64,000 nucleotides of DNA from Desulfarculales bacterium UBA696 (GTDB lineage Bacteria; Desulfobacterota; Syntrophobacteria; Syntrophobacterales; Syntrophobacteraceae), in NCBI GenBank assembly GCA_002298995.1, contig DBMO01000024.1:13015-77014 (forward strand), in the 5' to 3' direction. Below, in pieces: positions 9,033 through 16,884 of this stretch. The position numbers and the translations under genes are program-made. Within the stretch, counting starts at the first letter, position 1. Every line of letters starts with the position of its first letter. The notes below the pieces were generated by a model. It made no database searches. It was not told where the DNA came from and saw only the letters and a program-made list of their open reading frames with translations.

Positions 9033-10199
9033 GTGACACGCAGAATACTTCACCTGGATATGGATGCATTCTTTGCATCAGTCGAACAAGCAGATAATCC
9101 CGAGTTCCGCGGCAAACCCGTTATAGTGGGCGGGGCCGAGCGGGGGGTCGTCTGCGCCGCATCCTACGAGGCCAGAAAATTCGGCCTGCATTCCGCAATG
9201 CCCATCTTCCAGGCCAAAAAACTCTGTCCCGGCGGAATTTACCTCCCCGTGCGCATGTCCCGCTACAAGGAAATGTCCCGCCGGGTGATGGAAATACTCC
9301 AGGGGATCTCCCCCCTGGTGGAGCATGTGTCAATCGACGAGGCTTTCGTCGATATTACCGGGACGCAGTGTATCCACGGAAGTCCCCGTGAGCTGGGCAT
9401 GGCACTGAAGTCCCGGGTCCTTTCCGCAACCTCCCTTACCTGCTCGGTGGGAATTGCCCCGAACAGGTTTCTCGCAAAAATAGCATCGGATTTCAAAAAA
9501 CCCGACGGGCTGACTATCATCGAGGAAGCCGACGTGCAAAGATTCCTCGAAAAGCTCGCGGTGAGAAAGATTCCAGGCGTTGGCAAGCGGACCGCGGAAG
9601 AACTCAAAAACCTCGGGGTTACCTACGCGGCGGACATACTGAAATTCCCGGCCGGTTTTTGGGTTAAGAAGTTTGGCAAATGGGGGGGAAGGCTTTTCGA
9701 AAAGGCCCAGGGGATCGACCACTCGCCCGTCGAGCCTTCCAGCGACCCAAAATCGATAAGCGCCGAGGAAACCTTTGCACGGGACGTTGACAGCATTGCC
9801 GAAATCGAGAAAATGCTCCTGTCACAAGCCGAGGAAGTGGGGCGAGACCTGAGAAAACACGGCCTCCGTGGGAGAACGGTCACCCTGAAGCTGAAATTTT
9901 CGGATTTCAAGGTAATAACTCGAAGCCGCACTCTGCCCGAACCATTCGACTCGACCGACCTGCTCTTCGCCACCGCTCGCAGGCTCCTTCGCGAGCTGAA
10001 GCTTTCAGCAAAGATCAGGCTGATAGGCGTTGGCGTGTCGGGATTTTGCGCCGGCCCCAGCCAGATGCGAATCGAAGTTCCAGGCCCTGCCCGCCAGCCC
10101 CACCGGCACGGCCACCTCGACCAGGCCCTCGACGCCATACAGGACCGTTTCGGCAAAGAGGCGATAAAACGAGGCCGCCTGCTCGACCCCGATAGCTGA
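9033..10199 (+). CDS. dinB: DNA polymerase IV (Y family)
   Basis: Error-prone translesion DNA polymerase of the DinB family, 388 residues with a GTG start. The palm motifs are intact: LDMDAFFASVEQ (first catalytic Asp near residue 9) and SIDEAFVDITG (Asp-Glu near residue 104). The helix-hairpin-helix region RKIPGVGKRTAEELKNLGV and the little-finger domain from about residue 245 follow. The C-terminus lacks an obvious QxSLF-type beta-clamp motif; the last residues are KRGRLLDPDS. The gene starts 14 bases after the universal stress protein gene. No LexA box was recognised upstream. Confidence 0.95.
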   Translation: MTRRILHLDMDAFFASVEQADNPEFRGKPVIVGGAERGVVCAASYEARKFGLHSAMPIFQAKKLCPGGIYLPVRMSRYKEMSRRVMEILQGISPLVEHVSIDEAFVDITGTQCIHGSPRELGMALKSRVLSATSLTCSVGIAPNRFLAKIASDFKKPDGLTIIEEADVQRFLEKLAVRKIPGVGKRTAEELKNLGVTYAADILKFPAGFWVKKFGKWGGRLFEKAQGIDHSPVEPSSDPKSISAEETFARDVDSIAEIEKMLLSQAEEVGRDLRKHGLRGRTVTLKLKFSDFKVITRSRTLPEPFDSTDLLFATARRLLRELKLSAKIRLIGVGVSGFCAGPSQMRIEVPGPARQPHRHGHLDQALDAIQDRFGKEAIKRGRLLDPDS

Positions 10200-10282
10200 A
10201 CCTCCAGGCCGGAAAACAGTAATGGTAGGTTAGTCGATCAGAAAGAACGACGAGCGATGGGTTGCGCCCACCAGTCCGGCAA

Positions 10283-11011
10283 TCACGATTCGGACATTTC
10301 TTCATTTATGTCGTCATGGTCGTAGAAAGTCCGGTCTCCAAGCAGGGGACCTTCCGCCGGGCTTTGTTCGTAGTCTTCGCGATCCAGAATTAGTTCGCCG
10401 GTTTCCATACGGTCAACTATTGCCGAAAACCCCAGGACTTCGGTGAGCACCTGGACGATGTTTTCACGGTCGATTTCTCCAGAAACCGAACCGTCAATGT
10501 ATAAAATACCTTTGCGCAGAGCGAGCTTAAGCTCATCCGCGTCTATTCTTTCGTCGGCCTGCAGCCGTTCATGGATAAGATGCACGATCTGGTCATTCGT
10601 AAGGCCCTGGTACTCGTCCGGGATCTTTGCCTCGACCTCCGACTCGATCGTTCGTGGCAGGGTCCTGTGCAGTTTTTCGTAATCCCGCGCGCAGTCCACG
10701 CATAAACGCGCCCAGGGCAGCACATTCAGTCGTCTCGGGCTTATATCGTCTCCACAGGATTCGCAAATACCGTACTCACCAACACTCATTTTCGTCAGGG
10801 CCAGGTCGATTTGCTCGATCTCGATCTTTCCATTAAAATCGAGCTGGTCGTAAGGCTTTGTTATGCTGGCCTTTTGGGCTTCCTCTTCTATCTCTATCGC
10901 CCGCTCCTCCAATTCCTGCCATGCAGCCGCAAGGCTTCGGACACGCATAATCACGCTGCTTCGCCTCTCCAGGAGAATGTTTCTGAGAAATAACAGCTCA
11001 TCCTTGCTCAT
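10283..11011 (-). CDS. DksA/TraR-type zinc finger protein fused to a BON domain
   Basis: A 242-residue cytoplasmic protein with two parts. Residues 1-115 resemble DksA/TraR: an N-terminal coiled coil, then IDLALTKMSVGEYGICESCGD and a C4 zinc finger with Cys83, Cys86, Cys104 and Cys107. Residues about 135-212 look like a BON domain: ALRKGILYIDGSVSG followed by ENIVQVLTEVLGFSAIVDRM. DksA proteins act in the RNA polymerase secondary channel; BON domains usually bind membranes or lipids, so the fusion is unusual. The coiled-coil tip does not show the DksA acidic DxxDxA motif clearly, so direct action on RNA polymerase is uncertain. The gene is convergent with dinB. Confidence 0.8.
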   Translation of the reverse strand: MSKDELLFLRNILLERRSSVIMRVRSLAAAWQELEERAIEIEEEAQKASITKPYDQLDFNGKIEIEQIDLALTKMSVGEYGICESCGDDISPRRLNVLPWARLCVDCARDYEKLHRTLPRTIESEVEAKIPDEYQGLTNDQIVHLIHERLQADERIDADELKLALRKGILYIDGSVSGEIDRENIVQVLTEVLGFSAIVDRMETGELILDREDYEQSPAEGPLLGDRTFYDHDDINEEMSES

Positions 11012-11242
11012 CTAAGTACCTCCCTAACAATGGCAACAACAACCAGATGCGAAAATAATAAGATTCACTCAGGAATAGTTCAACTATTTCGGCCAAGTAA
11101 TTGAATCATCACACCTCTGGCGCTTCAGTATTTGCACCCTATCGGTCCCGCATTGACATTGGGTTGATCGGGCATTAACCGAAAAATGTTTCAGGACCTT
11201 TACCGGCCTTGATTTCCATGGCATATGCGATAAGGAGAACCG

Positions 11243-12904
11243 ATGCTGCCGCTATTGGGGAGTTATGTTGCAGCCCTTGCATTAACGCTGGGTTTGGCAC
11301 TTTGCGGACCAGGGGTGGGTAGAGTGGATGCAGCCGGGGGGAATACCCATGCTCCGGCAAGTGTCAAAGGAAGCGTGGGCCGGCCGGTAATGGAAGATCG
11401 GGACGCTCCTCGCCCGGATAAGGCGGCAGCGAATGCGGGAGGAAAAGAGACCAGGCAGGAAGGCGCCGGCGCGGGACCTGAGAGCGTTGCAGAGAGTTCC
11501 GCGGGAGTTGGAGATTTTCAATCGGGGCTTTCGGTGACCCGGCATACATATAAGGGTCCGCAAGGCGCCTTCGAATATACGGCGACAGCGGGCCGGTTGA
11601 GGATAAGAAACGATTCCGATAAACCAAGGGCCGATATGTTTTTCGTGGCCTACACCGCCGACGGGCGGCAGCGCGATGCGAGGCCCATAACATTTCTTTT
11701 CAACGGCGGCCCCGGCGCATCCTCTGCCTGGGTGCACCTCGGAATTGCCGGACCTCTGAGGGTTATAACGGGGGCGGAAAATCCGCCTGCTCCTCCGCCG
11801 TACGCCGCAGTCGAAAATCCACATTCATGGCTTCCATGGACCGATCTCGTCTTCATCGACCCGGTCGGGACCGGTTTCAGCCGGGCCGTTCCGCCGGGGG
11901 AGGCAAAACAGTTCTACAACTCGCGCGAGGACACTCGGTCAATCGGTGATTTCATCCGCCTCTACGCCAGCCTCTACGGCCGCTGGCCATCCCCAAAGTG
12001 CCTGGCCGGCGAAAGCTACGGCGCGATGCGGGCGGCGGGCCTGCTTCGCTATCTTTATGAGACCCACGGCATGGAGATTGACGGCCTTATACTTATCTCG
12101 CCGGCATTCGACCTGAGTTCCATCCAGCCCGACACGGCAAACGATCTGCCCTACGTACTTTTCCTGCCTTCTTTTGCCGCAACCGCCTGGCACTTCGGCA
12201 AGATCGCCCCCGAGTACCGGGGCGACCTGCCGGGGGTCCTTTCCGAGGCGGAAAAGTGGGCCATCGATGAATACCTCCCCGCGCTTGCACTCGGTGACCG
12301 CCTCAACCCCGGGCGAAAGGAGGCCGTCGCGGAAAAATTCGCTCGATTTTCCGGACTTTCGGCAACACTTGTGAAAAATATGGACCTGCGAGTATCCAGG
12401 CCTGACTTTACCTCCGAGCTGCTTCGCTCCGAGGGGCTCTTGCTTGGCGTCATGGACGGCAGGACGATCCGCCACGGCATCGACGCGGGAGGGAGTTTTC
12501 TCAATGATCCGGCAATGGCAATGACGCTCGCCCCCTACGCCGGGGCAATAAACGACTATCTTGCCGGGGAGCTGAAAGTCCCGCCGGGACCAGTCTACAT
12601 CACTTTTTCCGAGGAGGTGAACGCGCAGTGGAACTGGGGGCAGCTCGATGCCATCGACTCGATCCGCAAGGCGATGAAAAGGAACCGGCGCCTCAAAGTC
12701 CTTGCCGCCGCCGGTTATTTCGATCTCGACATACCCTATTTCGCGACGACCTACATGACCGCCCGCTTCGGCCTGGACCCGCAACTAAAATCCAACCTGA
12801 AAGTAAGTTTCTTCAAAGGCGGCCATATGTTTTACACCGGCAACGAAGCCCTCGCTGAATTCACCCGCGAAACAGCTTTGTTTTTCAGAAATTTAGGGAT
12901 TTAG
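11243..12904 (+). CDS. Exported serine carboxypeptidase (peptidase S10 family)
   Basis: A 553-residue secreted or periplasmic alpha/beta-hydrolase-fold peptidase. A signal peptide covers about residues 1-31 and is followed by a low-complexity Ala/Gly/Glu linker to about residue 85. The S10 signatures are present: TFLFNGGPGASSAWVHLG (oxyanion region), FIDPVGTGFSRA, and the nucleophile elbow GESYGAMRAAG with Ser258. The likely Asp is at 494 or 496 (AGYFDLDIPY) and the His at 528 (KGGHMFYTG). S10 enzymes release C-terminal residues at acidic pH. It is monocistronic. The last codons and the stop lie inside a degenerate GGAATTT repeat that continues downstream. Confidence 0.88.
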   Translation: MLPLLGSYVAALALTLGLALCGPGVGRVDAAGGNTHAPASVKGSVGRPVMEDRDAPRPDKAAANAGGKETRQEGAGAGPESVAESSAGVGDFQSGLSVTRHTYKGPQGAFEYTATAGRLRIRNDSDKPRADMFFVAYTADGRQRDARPITFLFNGGPGASSAWVHLGIAGPLRVITGAENPPAPPPYAAVENPHSWLPWTDLVFIDPVGTGFSRAVPPGEAKQFYNSREDTRSIGDFIRLYASLYGRWPSPKCLAGESYGAMRAAGLLRYLYETHGMEIDGLILISPAFDLSSIQPDTANDLPYVLFLPSFAATAWHFGKIAPEYRGDLPGVLSEAEKWAIDEYLPALALGDRLNPGRKEAVAEKFARFSGLSATLVKNMDLRVSRPDFTSELLRSEGLLLGVMDGRTIRHGIDAGGSFLNDPAMAMTLAPYAGAINDYLAGELKVPPGPVYITFSEEVNAQWNWGQLDAIDSIRKAMKRNRRLKVLAAAGYFDLDIPYFATTYMTARFGLDPQLKSNLKVSFFKGGHMFYTGNEALAEFTRETALFFRNLGI

Positions 12905-13072
12905 GAATTTAACGGATTTAAGGAATTGACGGGGCGTTTGACATCTATCATTCAGTTTCAGAATCAGGTAAGCCATATCTATGCGGGCTTAAAACTCAAC
13001 ATCCTTGGTTACTTAGATACGAGAATTCCCGTTTATTAGTTCCTCAAATTCCTCAAATTCCTTAAATCCGCC
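12891..13072. repeat. Inverted pair of degenerate GGAATTT/AATTCC arrays
   Basis: From 12891 the sequence runs through about five 8-9 base units of the form (A)GG(A/G)ATTTA up to about 12930. Units in the opposite orientation (TTCCTCAAA, TTCCTTAAA) fill 13036-13072. The two arms are partly complementary (GGATTTAAGGAATT in both orientations) and enclose about 105 bases with no gene. The left arm overlaps the last three codons of the S10 peptidase gene. Confidence 0.65.
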
Positions 13073-13206
13073 GATCTCCACTTATTTTTCACGAAAACCG
13101 CAAAAGATGACGATAGCTGATCGAGCCCTATTTGCAGGACAAAAAACCTCGAAGTAGATAGTTGAATATGACTGGTCCATACATACGCCCCAAGGGAGTA
13201 TCCGGC

Positions 13207-14385
13207 ATGACGAGAAAAGCGGCGGCCTGCTTCATTTTTTTGTTCTCTTTCTGCCTCCTTACGCTTCTTCCGCCAAGGGCCGGGGCGGATGTTGATGGAA
13301 TTATAAAAAAGGTCCAGCCCGCGACAGTGAAAATCACGGTTTTCGACCGGGCGGGTAAACCCGTTGCAACAGGAAGCGGTTTCTTGTTCAAGTCCTCCGG
13401 CCGCATCATCACCAATTGGCATGTCCTGGGGAATGCCGCGATGGCAAAGGCAAGGCTGAACGACGGAACTGAATGCGGCATTAAAGCAATAGTTGCCGAA
13501 GACAGGGAGAACGATCTTGTCGAGGCAGTCATCGAAATCCCATCCGCCGGCGTGCGCTACCTCCAGCCCGCCAACACTCCCTCCAGGCAGGGGGACCCTG
13601 TTATCGTGATCGGAAGCCCCTTCGGTGTCGAAAAAGCCGTCAGCACGGGAACTTTCGTTGGGATTCAGGAAGTCCAGAAGTTTGGAAAATGCATCGTTCA
13701 CAGCGCCCACTCATTCCCGGGTTCGAGCGGGAGCCCCCTGGTCAACGAGCAGGGAGATGTAATCGGAATCGAGACGGCCGCGGTTCCGGGAAATCCCAAC
13801 ATAAACCTGGCAGTACCGCTTGAACGTTTTGCAAGTCTGAGTCCGAATTTCCGGCAGCTTCAGGCCTTACCCGCGCCCGAGCCTGCTCCTGTGGCAGCGC
13901 AATCTAGAGGCCTGACCGATGTCCCACGAAAAGAATCGGCCGCGGCCGATTCAAGCGATCCCTCCGCCATGGTCAGACTCGCTCTTGCCCATGAGCTGGG
14001 GCAGGGTGTGAGCAAGAACTGCTCAGAGGCGCTCAGTCTTTATGAAAGAGCGGCGAGCCGGGGGTCGGTTGAGGCCGAATTTCACATCGGGCGAATGTAT
14101 TATGACGGCAAATGCTCGGGGCAGAAACTCAGCGAATCGGCAAGGTATCTTCAAAAAGCGGCCGACAAGGGCTTCCCCGAGGCACAGAGATTTTTCGGGC
14201 TCCTGTGCTACAACGGCGAAGGAACCGCCCGCGACAAGGTCCGCGCCTGCATGTATCTCATACTCTCCGCTTCACAGGGTAATTCAGAGGCCCAAAGACT
14301 GTTAAGACTCGTGTCGTCCCAAATGACTCGGGAGGAATTCGACTCAGCCCAGGAAAAGGCCAGGGGTTGGAGGCCGGTGAGGTGA
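13207..14385 (+). CDS. Exported trypsin-like serine protease with Sel1 repeats
   Basis: A 392-residue exported protein. After a signal peptide (about residues 1-27, ending near RAGA) comes an S1C/HtrA-like protease fold with a complete triad: His72 (TNWHVLG), Asp103 (EDRENDLVEA) and Ser174 in the GSSGSP motif. No PDZ domain follows. Residues about 255-385 instead form three Sel1-like repeats (ALAHELGQGV, HIGRMYYDGK, FFGLLCYNGEG), which normally mediate protein contacts. I chose the ATG at 13207 because GGGAG lies 8 bases upstream and the signal peptide then starts directly; in-frame TTG (13162) and ATG (13168) codons lack such a site. It probably works in periplasmic protein quality control, with the Sel1 part as adaptor. 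Confidence 0.87.
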   Translation: MTRKAAACFIFLFSFCLLTLLPPRAGADVDGIIKKVQPATVKITVFDRAGKPVATGSGFLFKSSGRIITNWHVLGNAAMAKARLNDGTECGIKAIVAEDRENDLVEAVIEIPSAGVRYLQPANTPSRQGDPVIVIGSPFGVEKAVSTGTFVGIQEVQKFGKCIVHSAHSFPGSSGSPLVNEQGDVIGIETAAVPGNPNINLAVPLERFASLSPNFRQLQALPAPEPAPVAAQSRGLTDVPRKESAAADSSDPSAMVRLALAHELGQGVSKNCSEALSLYERAASRGSVEAEFHIGRMYYDGKCSGQKLSESARYLQKAADKGFPEAQRFFGLLCYNGEGTARDKVRACMYLILSASQGNSEAQRLLRLVSSQMTREEFDSAQEKARGWRPVR

Positions 14386-14463
14386 ACAGGGCAGAAGCTT
14401 GTGCGTATAAGCATGCCTTGGGAAGGAAAAACGTCAATCCGGGGACACCCGGCAGGACGACCG

Positions 14464-14625
14464 TTAGTCAGCCGAGAGGATAGGCACGCCGCATTTAATG
14501 GCGGCGCTCGAAAGAGCCCGATCCATTGTCGCAATTGGCAATCCGGTACGCTGGGCGAGTTCGAGATACGAGGCATCGTGGGCTGAAAGGCCAAATTCCC
14601 TGGCAATCAGGCGTATCAAGTTGGC
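14464..14625 (-). pseudogene. VapC-type PIN domain toxin remnant (C-terminal part)
   Basis: On the minus strand 53 codons read LIRLIAREFGLSAHDASYLE and then LAQRTGLPIATMDRALSSAA, ending CGVPILSAD and a stop. This is the C-terminal half of a PIN-domain (VapC) ribonuclease, including the conserved HDASYLELA and TMDRAL parts that carry two of the acidic active-site residues. The frame is closed by TGA immediately upstream, and no N-terminal half with the first catalytic Asp, nor a VapB antitoxin, is visible. It is therefore a decayed toxin-antitoxin locus. The rest of the 14386-14796 gap has no gene I can support. Confidence 0.7.
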
Positions 14626-14796
14626 TCAAATGAATTTCCCGCCGACAAACGACATTTGAGCGATCCCTTGTGCCGCGATTTATTTTCCTTATTGCATGAA
14701 CATCAAACATTGCTATTATGCCCCCGTTTATGATCACAGAGTGTTTGTAGCTTAAGTTGCCTGAAGTCGTTAAGCGGATCTTCCGAGTGTTTGCCC

Positions 14797-15729
14797 ATGC
14801 AAATTATTCTAAAGACCATCTTTCTGCGAAATTCAGCACTCTTGGTAATTCTGAGCCTGCTGATGTTGCCGGGGTGTTCGACAAAACGGTTTATTGCCGA
14901 CAGGATCGGCGATTCAATGGCCGGCGGCGCTTCCATTTATGCCTCGGACGACGACCCCGAGCTGGTTGGAGCGGCGCTGCCGTTCGGCCTTAAAACCATT
15001 GAGGGGCTTCTTGCCGAATCGCCTCACAATCAGGGCCTGCTCCTTGCGGCAACCAGCGGATTTACGCAGTACGGATATGCCTTCGTGCAGACGGAGGCTG
15101 ATTTTGTCGAAGATGCCGACCCGCTGCGCGCTATAGCCCTCAGGGAACGGGCCGGCAGGCTCTACCGCCGCGCAATGGCATACGGAATTCGAGGGCTCGA
15201 TGAAATCCGGCCGGGCGTTGTCGATATGATCCGAAAAGAAATCCCCGGCGCCCTGGCTCCCTTTACGAAAAAAGACGTTCCGCTTCTCTACTGGACGGCG
15301 GCCGCATGGGGAGCGGCTATTTCGATCAACAAAACCGATTCCAGCCTGAGCGCCGATCTGCCTCTGGTGGAAGCTATGATACGACGGGCAATCGAACTCG
15401 ATGAGAGCTACGACCTGGGAGTGCTACATGATTTCCTGATCGCCTACGAGGGCGGAAGACCCGCTGCAGGCGGCGGATCGGTCGAGCGTGCCCGCGCCGG
15501 TCTTGATCGTGCCGTCGAGCTTTCCAAAGGCCGCCGCGCTGCTCCGCTGGTCTCTTTTGCCGAGACGGTTGACGTTTCCATGCAAAACCGCGAGGAATTC
15601 AAAGAACTTCTCGACCGCGCACTGGCAATCGATATCAATGCCGCTCCGGAGCAAAGACTCTCAAACGTTATCGCTCAACGCCGGGCAAAGTGGCTCCTTG
15701 GACGCATGGACAGGCTGTTTCTTGAATGA
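14797..15729 (+). CDS. TatT-type lipoprotein of a TRAP transporter
   Basis: A 310-residue lipoprotein with a type II signal sequence; the lipobox LPGC places the lipidated Cys near residue 26. The rest is helical with the TatT-like core (GLLLAATSGFTQYGYAFVQTE is the recognisable start, then AMAYGIRGLDEIRPG). TatT proteins, known from Treponema pallidum (TP0956), form trimers with TPR-like folds and associate with the TRAP substrate-binding protein. The next genes are a DctP binding protein and a fused DctQM permease, exactly the expected partners. A TTG two codons upstream is an alternative start. Confidence 0.82.
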   Translation: MQIILKTIFLRNSALLVILSLLMLPGCSTKRFIADRIGDSMAGGASIYASDDDPELVGAALPFGLKTIEGLLAESPHNQGLLLAATSGFTQYGYAFVQTEADFVEDADPLRAIALRERAGRLYRRAMAYGIRGLDEIRPGVVDMIRKEIPGALAPFTKKDVPLLYWTAAAWGAAISINKTDSSLSADLPLVEAMIRRAIELDESYDLGVLHDFLIAYEGGRPAAGGGSVERARAGLDRAVELSKGRRAAPLVSFAETVDVSMQNREEFKELLDRALAIDINAAPEQRLSNVIAQRRAKWLLGRMDRLFLE

Positions 15730-15822
15730 ATTTAGGAATTGGGGAATTTATGGGATTGGGCGCCTGTGGTCTTAAGAGGACGCTTAGTCTTTCGATTCCT
15801 GAATTCCCAAATTCCTAAATTA
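15729..15822. repeat. Inverted pair of GGAATTT/AATTCC units between tatT and dctP
   Basis: Units of AATTTAGG and GGGGAATTTATGGG (15729-15762) face TTCCTGAATTCCCAAATTCC (15797-15816, continuing to 15822). The arms can pair across about 30 bases and form a long imperfect hairpin between two genes of one transporter operon. It belongs to the same family as the arrays at 12891, 29484, 35055 and 59586. Confidence 0.6.
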
Positions 15823-15840
15823 GCTCCACGGGGAGGACCG

Positions 15841-16881
15841 ATGGGAAGGAAACCAAATGGCGTGGCCCGCAGATTTGCACTGCTGATTGTTTTTTCGATC
15901 GCGATGGCTTTGCCGCACGCTTCCTGGGCCGCCGGAGAGATCGTCATAAAGGCTGCGACGCTGGTTCCGCAAGGCTCCGAATGGTATAAAATCCTCCAGG
16001 AAATGGGCGCGGAATGGCAGAAGGCGTCGGGCGGACGGGTTGTCCTGCGCCTTTACCCGGGTGGGGTGGCGGGTGACGATGCCGACCTGGTGCGCAAGAT
16101 GAGGCTCGGGACGCTCGATGCGGGTGTGCTGACGGTCGGCGGGCTAAGCGCCATAGACCGCGGAATACTTTCCGTTGAAATCCCTCTGGCTTACGCGAAC
16201 GAACAGGAAATCGACTGCGTAATGGAGCGCATTGCGCCTCAACTGGAAAAGAAGTTCGAGTCCAAGGGTTTTATCGTCCTTGGCTGGTCTGAAGGCGGGT
16301 GGGCGCATTTTTTTACCAAATATCCGGTCAAAACCCCCGATGATATGAAGAAACTTAAAATGTTCGTATGGGCCGGGGACGACCAATATATCGAGCTGTG
16401 GAAAAAATCAGGCTTCAATCCGGTGCCCCTTCCTTCGACCGAGATTTCAACCGCGCTTCAGACGGGGCTGGTAAACGGGATAACGATGAACACCCAGGGT
16501 GCCCTGCTGCTCCAGTACTACAAGCATGTAAAGTACATGACCGATTTCAAATGGGCGATGTTCATGGGCGGGATAGTAGTAACGAAGCAGGCATGGGAAA
16601 AGATACCGGCCGACCTGCGCCCTGCCCTTAAGGCAGCGGCTCTAAAGGCATGCGGGAGTCTTCGCGAGTTCTCCCGCCAATCGGAGGCAAAGGACCTCGA
16701 AGCGCTCAAAAAACAGGGACTGGAGATCGTACCCGTTAGCGAAGACATCCTCAATGAGTGGCGCAAAATTATCGACGGAGTAATTCCACAGGTGCGCGGC
16801 TCATACGTCCCCGCCGAATTCCTCGACCCGGCGCTCAAACAGCGCGACATCTGCCGCAAATCGGCGGCCCCGGGCCGGTAA
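15841..16881 (+). CDS. TRAP transporter substrate-binding protein (DctP family)
   Basis: A 346-residue periplasmic binding protein with a signal peptide ending at ASWA-AG (about residue 30). Mature sequence begins EIVIKAATLVPQGSEWYK, and the family core includes RMRLGTLDAGVLTVGG-like and SEGGWAHFFTKYPVKTPDDM stretches, then KMFVWAGDDQYIELWKKSG and STEISTALQTGLVNGI. The start at 15841 is supported by GGGGAGG 5 bases upstream; the frame is open further upstream but lacks a signal. The substrate cannot be read from the sequence. It lies 3 bases before the permease gene and downstream of tatT, forming a TatT-associated TRAP system. Confidence 0.88.
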   Translation: MGRKPNGVARRFALLIVFSIAMALPHASWAAGEIVIKAATLVPQGSEWYKILQEMGAEWQKASGGRVVLRLYPGGVAGDDADLVRKMRLGTLDAGVLTVGGLSAIDRGILSVEIPLAYANEQEIDCVMERIAPQLEKKFESKGFIVLGWSEGGWAHFFTKYPVKTPDDMKKLKMFVWAGDDQYIELWKKSGFNPVPLPSTEISTALQTGLVNGITMNTQGALLLQYYKHVKYMTDFKWAMFMGGIVVTKQAWEKIPADLRPALKAAALKACGSLREFSRQSEAKDLEALKKQGLEIVPVSEDILNEWRKIIDGVIPQVRGSYVPAEFLDPALKQRDICRKSAAPGR

Positions 16882-16884
16882 AAA

